From contig CM043944.1 in the NCBI GenBank assembly GCA_014529385.2, forward strand, positions 179,048,740-179,112,739: a stretch of 64,000 bases of DNA, in the 5' to 3' direction. A program made the position numbers and the translations under genes. The notes beneath the pieces are model-generated. The model was not told the DNA's origin. It saw nothing but the letters and a program-made list of their open reading frames with translations, and searched no databases. Positions 1-10,849 of the stretch are shown in pieces. Numbering within the stretch: position 1 is the stretch's first letter; each line of letters starts with the position of its first letter. The stretch is from Adiantum capillus-veneris (Eukaryota > Streptophyta > Polypodiopsida > Polypodiales > Pteridaceae).

Positions 1-1167
1 CGGGCTGGACACAGGGGTGTCTGGGCAACCTTCTCCAAGTTGAAAAAAAAATAATGGTGGAAGGGTATGTATAAAGATGTATCTCAGTTTGTAGAGTCAT
101 GTGTAACTTGTCAAATGTATTCAAATGTTCGACATCGTGATGGATTGCACCCTACGTATCCACTAGCCATGCACTATAAATGGGTTGTGGATCTAGTCAC
201 GATGCCTTTAGGACTCTGGCAGATGAGATACTTGGTTCTTGCACGAGAGGACCTAACTAACCAGGTTGAAGGAAGAGCGTTAAGAGCTAAGACCACAGAA
301 GCTGTGTGCAAATTCCTTCTTGATGAGGTGATTTGCCGTTATGGTTGTGTGGGAAAAATCACTACAGATCGAGGTGAACTAGATGCCGAAGAAGCAAGGG
401 AGTTCGTTTCTAGATTAGGGATCAAGCTTTCTCTTACTACAGCTTACAACCCTGAAGGCAATGGAAAGAGTGAAACAGGGCATCCTCCTATCATCAAAGC
501 TTTGGCCAAGGCTTGCGAAGGAAGAGTTGGTGAGTGGCCAAAATTGTTACCATATGCTTTATGGGCTGATCGTACAACACATAGCTCAGTAACTGGCTAC
601 ATGCCTGCGGAGCTAATGCATGGTCAAAAGCCAGTGATGCCGATTGAGGATACAATTCCCACATGGAATGTACTACCTTGGCAAGAGGGGCTTAGTAGGG
701 AAGATCTCCTTGCACTGCGTATAAGGCAGCTAGAGAGAAGACCTGGAGACATTGAAGCTGCAAAAGAACGACTCAAAAATGCAAGGTTGAAAAACAAGGA
801 CTATTTTGATAAGCGACATCGACATAGGAGCAAAGCAATTGACAAAGGTGACTGGGTTTTAGTGTATGATAGTAGCCTTGATAACCAGCACACAGTCATG
901 CGTAAGTTCTCAAAAAGATGGTTTGGACCGTATGTTGTAAAGCATGTGCATGAAAATGATACTTACAGCTTGTCTGAACTAGATGGTATAGAAGTAAAGA
1001 TTCCCATTGCAGGAAAAAGGATTAAAATGTTTAAGAGAAGAGGAGACAATGATCTAGAAGATATTGATGAGGAAGAAGAGAAAAACACAGGTGAAGATCA
1101 AAGTGAACATGAAGCTCTGGAATCATCCAGTGAAGAAGAAGACAAGGAAGATGTACAAGAGGTCTAA
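1..1167 (+). pseudogene. Ty3/Gypsy integrase, C-terminal part of pol
   Basis: Retroviral-type integrase that would insert retrotransposon cDNA. The reading frame is already open at base 1 (AGHRG, the His of the HHCC zinc finger) and has one in-frame TAA at 52-54. From the Met at 67 the CxxC pair ESCVTC is at residues 11-15. The catalytic triad is complete: D42 (VVDLV), D101 (TTDRG) and E136 (GNGKSE), with the canonical 35-residue spacing between the last two. A GPY/F-like motif (RWFGPYVVKH) follows near residue 280, and the protein ends in an acidic Glu/Ser-rich tail. RT and RNase H would lie left of the window. The PPT and 3' LTR follow directly, so this is the 3' end of one Gypsy element. 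The single stop at the zinc finger suggests decay, although 366 residues remain open. Confidence 0.9.
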
Positions 1168-1213
1168 TCTTACAAAGAGACAATGTGGCACATACCGGAG
1201 GATGTGTAGGTTT

Positions 1214-1225
1214 AGAGGGGGTGGA
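1214..1225 (+). other. Polypurine tract of the first Gypsy element
   Basis: Purine-only AGAGGGGGTGGA directly precedes TGTCGTGCTGTGACACG, which has the TG start expected of an LTR. A PPT primes plus-strand cDNA synthesis, and its position 47 bases after the integrase stop fits. Confidence 0.7.
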
Positions 1226-2900
1226 TGTCGTGCTGTGACACGTACATAGTGGGAACGCATGCTACAAGATCAATCTTGTATTTTTTTAGATACATAATTA
1301 TATTTTCTATAGTGTACATATGCATATTTAAGTATAATAATAAGCCTTCTATCTCATCCTATTATTTTTCTCAAGGTAACATATCCTTACTTTACCATCA
1401 GAAAATACTATGGGAAAAGCATCAATAGCTCCGCCTCTTTAACTTGGGCAAAAAGTATTGATTCTTTATTTCTACTATTTCATTATCATCTCACACCCTA
1501 GCTAGATCCTATATCTAGGGTAAACTCCAATATATATATATTCTATGTATTTTTTATACTTTTCTTATATTTCTTTTTAAATAGCTACTAGGAGAGAATC
1601 AAATCCTAGTGGGACACTAGGTGGCATGATTTCAAAGATACACTTATTTTAATGCATTATTGCAAGCATGATTACAAAAATTTGTCAAGGAGCAATGTCA
1701 TGCTTTCATATGGCATGAGGTGTCCTTTGGAATTAAATGAAAGTCTAGGCTAAGGAGACCACATGAAGACTTTTGCTGCCATAAATGGACCCTATTTTGA
1801 TGATTTTTTTACACAAGGTTCCAATCCGAATTGGAAAACGATTTTAAAATGAAAATCATAGCTAATGAGCTGAAGTTTTTTTCCATATTTTTACTTTTTT
1901 ATTTGGAGCCACGGTTGGGGAGATATGATCAAAATACTGGACCCCAGTCTGCCCACATCATGCAGGGGCAGCTGATTTCCAACTTTTCCAATTCCTGTTC
2001 ACACTGGCTCCTCTCTTCTTGTGTAAACCCTTGGGGGTTCCCTTCACCTATAAAAGGGGACCTTTTCTTCCTTGGAAGGAACTCAAGCATTCAAGCCATT
2101 GATGAGAGGAATTCTCGAGGGAGTGAGTAGTAATGCCTAATTGTACTTAGCCATTAACATAAGCCCAAGCCTACACTTTCTCCTAGAGGGAGACTAGCCA
2201 TTCTTGCAACAAGCTAACCTTGGAAGATCAACTCTATTATAAGAAGGTCTTGCACTTGGATGGATTCAATCAAGTACTTTACCAAGGTAGGAATTTATCC
2301 ACTCTTCTTCTCTCTCCCATCATTAATGATGCGAAGGGTTTTCAAGTAAGATGTGTTCTACATTGATGTTTTCTTGATTTCTCTTGTTTTCATTTTCGTA
2401 TCTCTAATCCAACATATATATATATATATATGTAAATCTTATATCATCTCCTTAACCAAACCTATGTCTCTCATTCTAAGTAATTCATCCTCTCTAGGTT
2501 CTCTTTGCTATAGGTATATCTCTCCCCGCAGTATCCTTATTGCCTACGGGCAAGAATAGGGCTTGGGAGGGAAACTTCTCATCTCTTCACGTCTCTCATA
2601 TCTACATTTCTCACATACTATCCTAGATGAATAACCCACATGATGATCATTTCTATCGCTTTCACTCTGTACGATCTATTAGAGTTAACGTATGGATTAG
2701 CCGTAAAATACACTTTCAACAACGTCGTATAGTGTTTCTCTTCGGCCCTGAAAGGCTCAATGAAATACTTCTATCACCGGATCCCATCATACTACCTCTC
2801 ATAGACTATAATTTTTCTTTTGATGTAAGCGTAGTTATCTTGCTATGAACGAAGAGGATTTGTACACACAATTAATCCCAATCACTAGACAAAATATATA
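1226..2900 (+). repeat. 3' LTR of the first Gypsy element (right end not resolved)
   Basis: The LTR begins with TG immediately after the PPT. A good TATA box (TATAAAA) is at 2049-2055, consistent with an LTR promoter. I cannot place the right end, because no PBS or target duplication is visible; 2900 is a rough limit. The stretch is AT-rich and only short incidental reading frames occur in it. Confidence 0.5.
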
Positions 2901-3180
2901 TATTATGGTAAGCACAAAGCTACAATTCGTAGCCTATTTGGTTAGCCAAGATTGAATGCCATTAACTCATCCATTAACCCTTTCATATTACCCATGATAC
3001 AATATGACCATAGCCTTGATGTTTTCATCTTCGTATTGTTTTGACATTCTCTTTTGCGTTCTTTCTTTGTGTGTGTGAGTGCAAGAGAGAAAGAGTGAGT
3101 CTTCTTTGATTGCACTTCTTTCCAAACCCTAGTCTTCATGGCATCTATGGTTTAACTCCTTCATATAGTTTTTGTTGAGT
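2901..3180. other. Unassigned AT-rich sequence between two Gypsy remnants
   Basis: No coding similarity, LTR end or RNA gene could be recognised here. It may be the remainder of the preceding LTR or target sequence. Confidence 0.3.
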
Positions 3181-3189
3181 TCTCTCACA

Positions 3190-4267
3190 AACTCTCACAG
3201 CCATAAGCCCGGTGCTTTCCTGGCAAGACCGCAAATTTCTCGACAACGTATTGGCAAGCATCATTATGGATATACAGTTTTGGTTAGTTTTTGCTAAATG
3301 CATGCACACTAGGTATTATGGGCCCTAGTGTTTAGCAAGGGATGATTTGGAACGGCATGCATATTCCACAGATTGTTGCTTATGAAGCATTTTGCACTCT
3401 ATGTGCACTATCTCTCTGAGATGACTTTTGGATCCACTAAATCACCAACAGAGGTCATGGCTCGGTTTGGGACGTGTGTGGATTTTTTCAAGTTAACCAC
3501 GATGGTTATTTCGGACATGGTTGATTCTTCACCAATGTTAAACACTACTGTGATTTCCCGTTTACTATTCATCTGGGACGACTGTCTGTAAACCGTGAGG
3601 AAAACACACCTCAGTACTGTCAGTTATCCAAGGGGATAGGCAGATTACAAAGATTAAAAAGAGTAATCTTTTGCTAAAGGATCTGCTAAGAGCATACGTT
3701 AACACAACGCATTTCTAAATAGATGATTTTCTCCCTATTCTAGAATTTGCTTAAGTATGATTTTCGACTTTGAACACCTCTTGTGGTGGGGTTGGAGATT
3801 GTGTCAATACTTTCATACGTCAAGGACTTACCAGGTGTGCTGACAGAGTACGTTGGCAAGTAACCTTCATTAGGGATGAACATGTAATGGACTGTTCAAG
3901 ATACTCAGGCGAGTAGGAAATCTGGCTCACAACTTCATGGAAAGTTACGCCAAGGTTTCCTTGCATTATTCCAGTACCTTCAGAAGATCTGAAAACTGGT
4001 TATGCCTTTGGACAACTCTTAGTTGTGGTTCCTCCTTTACAACACTCAAGTGAGTTATAAATGGAGTTACCATTTAGACCCAAGTGGTTGCAAACGGACA
4101 ACAATGTTGAAAATCAAGATATTCATCTTGGTTTCATTGAACCTCCTCACTGCACCAATTATCGGTCATATAGACAACTGGCTCACTTGTGGGACGTCAA
4201 TAAAAGAGAACACCAGTATTCTTAAGAAGATGTTACTACTTGTGTTTTTGAGGACGAAAACTCTTCC
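3190..4267 (+). pseudogene. Decayed Gypsy pol (integrase and C-terminal end)
   Basis: Pieces of a Gypsy polyprotein are spread over several frames with many stops. The clearest are a LLKDLLRAYVNTTHF / LPILEFA stretch near 3660-3765, which matches the integrase region around the YNN/H motif, and FEDENSSLRG at 4245-4275, the usual last residues of pol before the PPT. It belongs to the short-LTR element whose LTR starts at 4283. Confidence 0.6.
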
Positions 4268-4282
4268 TTAAGGGGGAAGTAA
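4268..4282 (+). other. Polypurine tract
   Basis: The purine-rich run AAGGGGGAAGTAA lies immediately before the TG of the 191-bp LTR. Confidence 0.7.
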
Positions 4283-4473
4283 TGTCAGGACACGGGTCCT
4301 GTACCCTAAGAACTAGGCTAGGCAAGGACTACGGCCAAGGGCCGGGCTAGGCAGTGTGGACAGGGGATCCGTCTAGGGCAAGGGGCTAGGAGCCCACCTA
4401 TAAAGGGAGGTTGGGAGGAGGATCCAGGAGAGCCTAGTTGCCTAGTTTCTTACAGTTACACGAGATCATGACA
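4283..4473 (+). repeat. Short (191-bp) Gypsy 3' LTR
   Basis: It begins TGTCAGGACACGG and ends ATCATGACA, giving the inverted TGTCA...TGACA ends of an LTR. TATAAAG at 4399-4405 is a plausible promoter. It directly follows a PPT and a pol end. No matching 5' LTR is in the window. Confidence 0.75.
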
Positions 4474-5040
4474 TGAGTGATGGAAGTCCTAGCCATAAAA
4501 GAGGGAAATAGGTTGAAACAGGTACAGGTAGAGAGAAGAAGAAGAGAAAACCCAAGCAACATCACAATGCATCCGACTTTCCTTCGGGAGAAGGGCAACC
4601 AAATTATAGTTTAAGGGCTGATTTGGTGAGTAGAAAGGCTGATGTTACCTTTGGGCAACTCATGGAGATGTGTCCTAAGTTGAAGAGGTAGTGGAAGTCT
4701 GTAGTCAACCCCATGAAGAAGGAGCTTGCAAGGGGGTCTGTGAGAGTCCTGTCTTTGAATGAGCTACCTGATATATGCCCTACTATGGATGCATGGCATA
4801 GAGAGGCGTATATTGATGGAGGTGCACAGGTATGTGTTATTACTCAAGCTTGTGTATCAAAGTTGGGACTCAACATGGTGAAGAATTCAGGTTTTCGCAT
4901 AAAGCTTGCCAACCAATCAGGGTGAAGTGTTTAAGAGTTATAAAGGACTTGGAGGTGGATATATTTTAGGTTAAAGTGATGGTCAATTTTCATGTTATGC
5001 GTGCGGGTATCGGTGCATTCCCTCTCATCCTTGATTAACC
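4474..5040 (+). pseudogene. Gypsy gag-protease scrap
   Basis: A pepsin-like retroviral protease is recognisable: AYIDGGAQVCVITQ at about 4807-4850 is the active-site loop (D-G-G in place of D-S/T-G), followed by SKLGL and, after a frame break, the ending FHVMRAG...GAFPLI at 4988-5030. The region upstream (DLVSRKADVTFGQL...) is the gag-protease linker. No RT follows, so it is a truncated copy unrelated to the LTR on its left. Confidence 0.7.
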
Positions 5041-5047
5041 AACCGGT

Positions 5048-6171
5048 TTAGGGTTCTTGACTAGCATACAAAGAGAACACATAATGAACGAGGTCATCTA
5101 GACACTCTTTCTCTTTCCTCATCCACCCTGACATGTTTTTTGCAATACGATCATACACTACAAGTCGTTTTTCATCCAAGGCCTCTTTCTTGGATGCACT
5201 CGCTTTTAGATGTGCTAACATCTGAGCACCTATATCCGCAAGCTTCGCTATGGCTTTGTCTAGGGTGGCCTTACCTTGGGATACCTGAACATTTACAATG
5301 GATTTGGTAGTAGATGCACTCTTTTGCATATCCTCCATGGCCTCACTTGTAGGAACTTGCTTCCCACTTTCTCAAGCCTCTTCCTCGTGTGATGGAGCTA
5401 GCATGGCTAATGCACACCACAGGAGCTCTATTGTGCATGTAATCATCTACAATATCAAACCATTTACATGTATATATTCACCAAGGTTGCATTGTAAGCT
5501 TTATCTTCTTTATACTGGATGTAGACTCATTGCCACTTCTTGCGACAACATTCACCATCTTTATCAAAATCAGTGTAATATGATGCTAGACGGACTGCAA
5601 TCTTTCTCCACAATATAGCCTTGTTTTTTTTGTGGCTTATTAATTCATCATTTAAGCCTCCCCTAATGTGTACAAGTTGTTCTACCCAATAGTCTTTCCA
5701 TAGTGATTTTCTCTTTCCCTCCTTCTCTTCTAGGTTTATCTTTGGAACTTTGCTTTTTGATGCCTTGCTTTCCTTGGGAGGGTCATCGAAAAGCACACTA
5801 ATCACCTCCTCTCTTGCGTGGCTTGGTGGCCTTCACTAGCTTCATTGCATCAGCATTAATGGTCTCCTTGGGGACACATCCCTTTTTAGTAGATGCAATG
5901 GGCGGACTTGGGGTTTTATAGGAGGACATATGTCTAACTAGTGGTGCATGCGCATGGAGGCGGTGTTGTCTACGACATGCATTGGTGATAGACAAGCAAA
6001 GGGACTAGGCACCGGGCTAGGCGACCGGAGTGAAACCATCTCAAGGGCATGCTATTGAGAAAAAGGGGATGCATTAAGCTATGTAAATGCATAGAAAGAG
6101 TGTGATGCATGCAATGTGTTGTCGTTGTACTCTAGTCGAGAGTCGGCTTGAGAGAATTGTTGGGAATCCAT
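5048..6171 (-). pseudogene. Trihelix (Myb/SANT-like) DNA-binding protein gene, broken
   Basis: On the minus strand a probable start (MDSQQFSQADSRLE) is at 6171. A DNA-binding domain lies at about 5527-5715: WKDYWVEQLVHIRGG...LWRKIAVRL...CRKKWQ, with the spaced tryptophans of trihelix/SANT-like proteins. The C-terminal part (5048-5338) is Lys/Ala-rich and helical, ending in a conserved-looking DLVHYVFSLYAS. The frame is interrupted by TAG/TAA/TGA codons near 6080 and 5860-5900, a TGA right after KKWQ at 5527-5529, and a frame change before WFDIVDDYMHNRA near 5450. Proteins of this kind are transcription factors or transposon-associated (PIF/Harbinger) accessory proteins; no transposase is adjacent to decide. 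Confidence 0.6.
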
Positions 6172-6960
6172 GGCGTCCTACATCAAAACAGTCTTTGTGA
6201 ACTTCATAATTTTAATGATAGCAAGGTAGAAACAAAATGCACCAAACTCTCACAAAGCAATCATAAAGTGAGGGAATGAGCAGCTCCACTCTACACCGTG
6301 AACAATTAGCCTAATGAAACACCATAGAACTCTACCCGTTTTCTCTACATCATCAACCTTGAAAATGAAGCACTGTATTAATCATGTTGTGCATTACCTA
6401 TAAGATATACAGTAGAGGCAACCAACGCAGCAACCGTCGGCTCAGCAATAGCTCTTTCCACCCTCGCACTGTCGATGGCAGTTAGGTTCAGAAGCGAACT
6501 TCCAGCAGCTCTGCCTCCACCTTGGGACTGTCAAAACAACAACACCGATAGGGACTCATGAGCTGCAGCAACAACTATCAGACACCAGACATGTCTTGGC
6601 AAGGAGCGTAGCTAGCAGCCTCGGGCAAGCAGAGACATCGAGAAATGGAGGGATATATAGGAAGAAAGCAAGCAGAGGGAGGGAGGGAGAGAATAGGAGC
6701 CGGAGCTCGAGATCTTGCTACGAGTTGGAACATTGTAGGAGAAGAAATACCATTGCTCCTAATTTATATTTCGCACGGCAAGCACGCTTGTGATTGGATA
6801 GAGGTGGATGGTCCACACGCTTCGGACACTTTCACTCCAAGGTTGGACGTCTCAGTCTGCCACGATGGCATGGCCAGCACGGTGTCCGTGTGCCGTCTGA
6901 ATTGCCTCTCGCTTGGCCGTAGTGAGAACGCATCCTTGAGAAGCTTGCTGATATTTTGAC
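6172..6960. other. Unassigned spacer upstream of the F-box remnant
   Basis: The only open frames here are short, mutually overlapping and lack recognisable domains. It could hold the 5' regions of the two divergent host-gene remnants (trihelix minus, RD-repeat/F-box plus), but I see no firm promoter motif. Confidence 0.3.
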
Positions 6961-7329
6961 TTGGCTTGCTTACCCTGCTTTTCGACGCATCGAAGCGGCA
7001 TAACCGTAAAGAGGACCAGGGACATGGAGAAGGAGGGCAGCGGCAGGGGCAGGGACAGGGATAGAGAGAACGAGCACAAGGGCTCGCAGGACATGGAGAA
7101 GGAGAGCAGGGGCAGGGGCAGGGACAGGGACAGAGAGAAGGAGCACAAGGGCTCGCACAGGGATAGGGACGGGGACAGGGAGAAGGAGAGCAGGGGCAAC
7201 GGCAGGGGCAGGGACAGGGACAGAGACAGAGAGAAGAAGCACAAGGGCTCGCAAAGGGAGAAGCTTGCCTGGCAAAGGACAGGAAGAGGGACAGGGCCAG
7301 GGAGAATCTGCATTGTCATCTTGACATGA
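6961..7329 (+). CDS. RD/RE-rich repeat reading frame, function unknown
   Basis: A 122-residue open frame dominated by Arg-Asp/Arg-Glu dipeptides. It contains three imperfect tandem repeats (7017-7260) built on MEKES-RGRGRDRDRE-K-EHKGS. Such charged domains occur in plant pre-mRNA splicing and polyadenylation factors, but there is no RRM or other partner domain here. The frame stops four bases before the ATG that opens the F-box frame, so it may be an upstream frame on the same transcript or a fragment of another gene. The GC content is clearly higher than in the surrounding transposons. Whether it is translated is unknown. Confidence 0.35.
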   Translation: MACLPCFSTHRSGITVKRTRDMEKEGSGRGRDRDRENEHKGSQDMEKESRGRGRDRDREKEHKGSHRDRDGDREKESRGNGRGRDRDRDREKKHKGSQREKLAWQRTGRGTGPGRICIVILT

Positions 7330-8595
7330 AAGGTAATAAGTGCTGGCGGTGGCCGGAGGCCAAGAAGAAGAGATGGGTGCCTCAGCTGGATCTTATTATG
7401 CCCAGCATTGGGCCGCTGCCTCCGGATGTGCTAGTTGAGCAAGTATTCTCACGGCTGTCTGTGCGCGAGCTTTGCCAGCTTCGGTGTGTTTGCAAGGCCT
7501 GGAGTTTGGTGTTGGGGGCAGGAGAGTCCTTGCCAGACAATCCAAGGAATCATGGTTCTTGATGCGCTCTATGATGCTAGAGCCCCCGAGAGGTAAGCGC
7601 ACCCTTACTGCTTGGAGCAGCCATAGCCAGGCTTGGTGCACCCCTGTTCCAATCTCTTCAGCTGATGCCAAATTGTCATGTTTCCTCGGTGGTTTGATTG
7701 GGAAAACCTCTGTGCGGATTATGATTATCCCGGCTGCTTCCACATTATGGCCTCTGCTGGTGGTTTGATTTGCACCATTGTCAATGATCCGTGTGCTTCA
7801 ATTGTTGTCTTCAACTGCTTCACAGGCTCCGTGAGGCTGCTCCCCAATCCTCCCTCTGCTTTCAATCACCTCCCGATGGTTAAGGTGAGCATGGCCATTG
7901 ACAATCAGGACCCGCTCCATTATCATGTGATGGTGATGAAAAAATTCTCTTAGAGGGGGCTACATGGATCCTGAGGTACCCTTTGAGGTTTTTGATTCAA
8001 GAAGTGGAAGCTGGAAGGTGGGGTCATCTCCCATGACCAAGTGTTCTTCGACCGCCCGCGGGCTCAAGGTGGCAGATGGCGATCTTTTTAAGTGCCTTTA
8101 TCACTCCGATGGCATGATGGATGTAATGGCATACCATGTGGCAGAGGATGCGTGGAGCTATGTGCAGGTACCTCTTGTTTCTAATGATCCTGATCCTGAA
8201 GCCATGGAAAGGGACCTTAGTATGTGCTGGTCTACCCCTAGCTTTCTTAGTTATGCAGGGAGACTCTTCATCGGGCGCTTATTGGTGGTGAAGGGCCGCC
8301 CTGTTGGATTTGAGGTATGGGAGCTGCAATTCAGCGCCTTGAGAACTGGCACCTTGGTTGAGGTGGCAAGAACCCTTGAGCATCTCTTTGAGTCGTACGA
8401 TCCTTGCTGGCGCTTTAGGACCCTTACAGGAGAGGGATATGTTTTCTTTTTGCAGTCGCAAGACGTAGTTTTTGGAAAAGCCCCGTCCTTGTGTATGACC
8501 TTGCTCGGAACTCATGGTATGTAGTGCCTTGTGGGCCAATCGAAGATTGCATGGTGGTCTACAACCCGAGACCAAGTTTGCTTTGTTATGGTTGA
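7326..8595 (+). pseudogene. F-box (kelch-associated type) protein gene, frameshifted
   Basis: An SCF ubiquitin-ligase substrate adaptor in origin. The F-box is clear at 7398-7510: LPPDVLVEQVFSRLS / ELCQLRCVCKAW. The body of an F-box/kelch-like protein follows in pieces: LARQSKESWFLM (frame 2), FDWENLCADYDYPG...ASIVVFNCFTGSVRLLPNPP (frame 1), FEVFDSRSGSWKVG...VFFLQSQDVVF (frame 2) and VYDLARNSWYVVPCGP (frame 1), ending at TGA 8593-8595. Frame changes fall near 7510, 7660, 7950 and 8490. Only the reading frame is damaged; the order of segments is complete and uninterrupted by introns, so it is either an old intronless gene or a processed copy. The tandem repeat array begins exactly at its stop codon. 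Confidence 0.85.
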
Positions 8596-8727
8596 TTGTA
8601 GCTGTCTTGGCTACTTGAAGAATGATCAAGTGGGAAGTATTCGAAGGTGGTGTTGTTTTCAAATGTTGTTTACATTGTAAGCATCTTGCATGTCTCTTAC
8701 TGCGATATCTGCATATTGTCAGCATCT

Positions 8728-8743
8728 CCCCCCCCCCCCCCCC
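8728..8743 (+). repeat. Poly-C tract
   Basis: About sixteen consecutive C. The same position in units 2 and 3 carries long CT and CA microsatellites instead, so the locus is highly unstable. Confidence 0.8.
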
Positions 8744-8759
8744 AACAGCATTGTGGGAA

Positions 8760-10080
8760 AAGTAAATATGGCATGATATGCTTCTTTGTTAGGTTCAAGG
8801 TTTGGAAGAAGAGAGCGAATGCAGATGTTAAGTGACAAGTGTATTTTGTCACACACAGCTCCTCAATATGGTAAATGACTTTGTAATGAGAAAACGAATA
8901 GAAAAGAGAACTTATAGTGGTGTGGTCAAATCTTGTTATAGATTATCTCCCCGCTCGTTTGAATGTAGTGATCAAATGAAGAATGCTAAGTTTTGGTGAT
9001 GATTCCAAATTACTTATCTTTCTTGGCAAGTGTTTGTAAAGTCGTACTAAAGATGATATCTTTTTAAATCAACCAAGGAAATCGATGAGAAGCCTTATTA
9101 TCTTTAGGGAGAGGAGTCGTGTAAAAGATAATGGAAGAGTTATATAAATTGGGGAAATGGTCTACAAATCTGGGCATATAGTAGATATTGATCTAGTATC
9201 AAAGCGGTAGTAAGGTCAAATAATAACTCAAATGAAAAACTAATTATGATGCTTGATTTAGACAGTAGTTAGAATGATCTTATACTTGGTATAGAGTCGT
9301 AATATTTATAATCACAAGCTAATCTACAAAAGGCTATCCAAGCTTAGGAAATGCACAAACATATGATGATTAACGACCATCTATTCGGATATGCTAAAGT
9401 AGGGCTCATGATATAAAGGTTTTTGATATCCAATTCTGGCATAAGTGTGAGCATCCTTCACTAAAAATTAGCTATCCATAAAGAAGTAGTACAAACAATA
9501 GCAGATATGTCATAGAGGGGCAAGGAAATGAGGCAGTATCAAGAAATATGCAATAACAACTTCACTATCGTATGGTGCAACACTACAGATAATGGCAAAG
9601 GAGAAAAATTACAATTCACATTACGTAACATTTACTAGTAGTAGATATAATTGTACATTTTTGGGCCAATGGCTCGTGGAAAAGACTAGGGAAAAAGTGA
9701 TTAGATGTAATTTTTCTATTTTTCAAGAGAACTACATGGATACTTGCATCTGCATTCTAAGAACCAAGATAGCAACCATCATACATACTAGGGACAGGGT
9801 TCTATTCGACTACGAGACAAGCTTCAACTATAACGTAGTTATCATGGGTTGTTTTAATTAGGCAATATTTCAGCTTGTAAACGAGAATTCTTGGTTGACG
9901 TTATTATATGGGTGGATTTGACCTTTGGTCGAAGTGGATGGCTTACCGAATATGTCTTGCTACTACTCAAGCACGCTATGCATAGTGAGTCCTACATCAC
10001 GATGCCTTGAGTGTTATGTCGTTCCCACATGCGGATTTAGATTGCTTTATTATAGTAGGTTTGTAAAGAGAACCATCAAG
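8760..10080. other. Non-coding part of unit 1
   Basis: AT-rich sequence conserved in unit 2. It includes frames such as 9592-9861 that lack any recognisable domain and are not convincing genes. I cannot assign it to a transposon class. Confidence 0.4.
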
Positions 10081-10085
10081 ATTTC

Positions 10086-10087
<2 letters not shown>

Positions 10088-10138
<51 letters not shown>
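10088..10138. repeat. (GA)n microsatellite
   Basis: An uninterrupted GA run. It is preceded by GTAAAGAGAACCATCAAGAT, a sequence that also precedes the other three GA tracts of the array (near 10810, 16617, 17396). Confidence 0.95.
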
Positions 10139-10141
<3 letters not shown>

Positions 10142-10806
10142 TTGTGCTTAACTAGAAATATCTACATCAAATAGATTTATACTTGCAGCCATAGTTTTGT
10201 TTGAGATTCCTTGGGTTATAATCATTGCCATATTCTTTGTCTCTGTCAGAGTCTCTTTGTGTTTTTTTTTTGGGGGGAAATGGTGATTATATCTACCGTC
10301 ATTTTCCATGATGAACTCTTCTATGCCCTACCGTTGTATTGACTATGTATTATACTTACCTGGTTGACTAATTTAACAAACAATGTGTCGTAATAAAGCA
10401 ATAATAGGAACAAAGATGATATCATCATCTAATTATAATTGAGTTTGGTCTGGTCCTCTAGGGGGTGCTTGGTGAGATTGATTGATGTGCAATAGAATTG
10501 GATCAATGTAATGCTACAATGTATGCATTAATAAGTAGCATTTTATGAAGCTATGCGCTAACGAGTAACATTTCATGCAGTTGCTTGCCAATAGGATGCA
10601 ACGAGCGATGAGTAGAGAAAGAGAACTACACATTTGGTGTGGGTGGTGGTGGTTATGAGCAAAAGTTCTTGCTCTATTTGTTATAATTTGGTTAGCAGCT
10701 AGTGTTGGCCTTAAAGGCGACTCCAAGAGCAAGTGCATGGGAGCCACAATTCTATATTGTTGCTCATGTAGCCTTGTAAAGAGAACCATAAGGATTTGGT
10801 GGGGGG

Positions 10807-10809
<3 letters not shown>

Positions 10810-10838
<29 letters not shown>
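10810..10838. repeat. (GA)n microsatellite
   Basis: Second GA tract of unit 1, again after CCTTGTAAAGAGAACCAT and followed by GATCCTTGTG, like the first. Confidence 0.95.
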
Positions 10839-10841
<3 letters not shown>

Positions 10842-10849
10842 TTGTGCCT

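Noticed and set aside
6852-7319. 155-residue minus-strand Ser/Leu/Pro-rich frame
   Set aside because: Complement of the RD/RE tandem repeats on the plus strand; repetitive composition explains it.
9592-9861. 89-residue frame in unit 1
   Set aside because: No domain, and the matching stretch of unit 2 is interrupted by indels.
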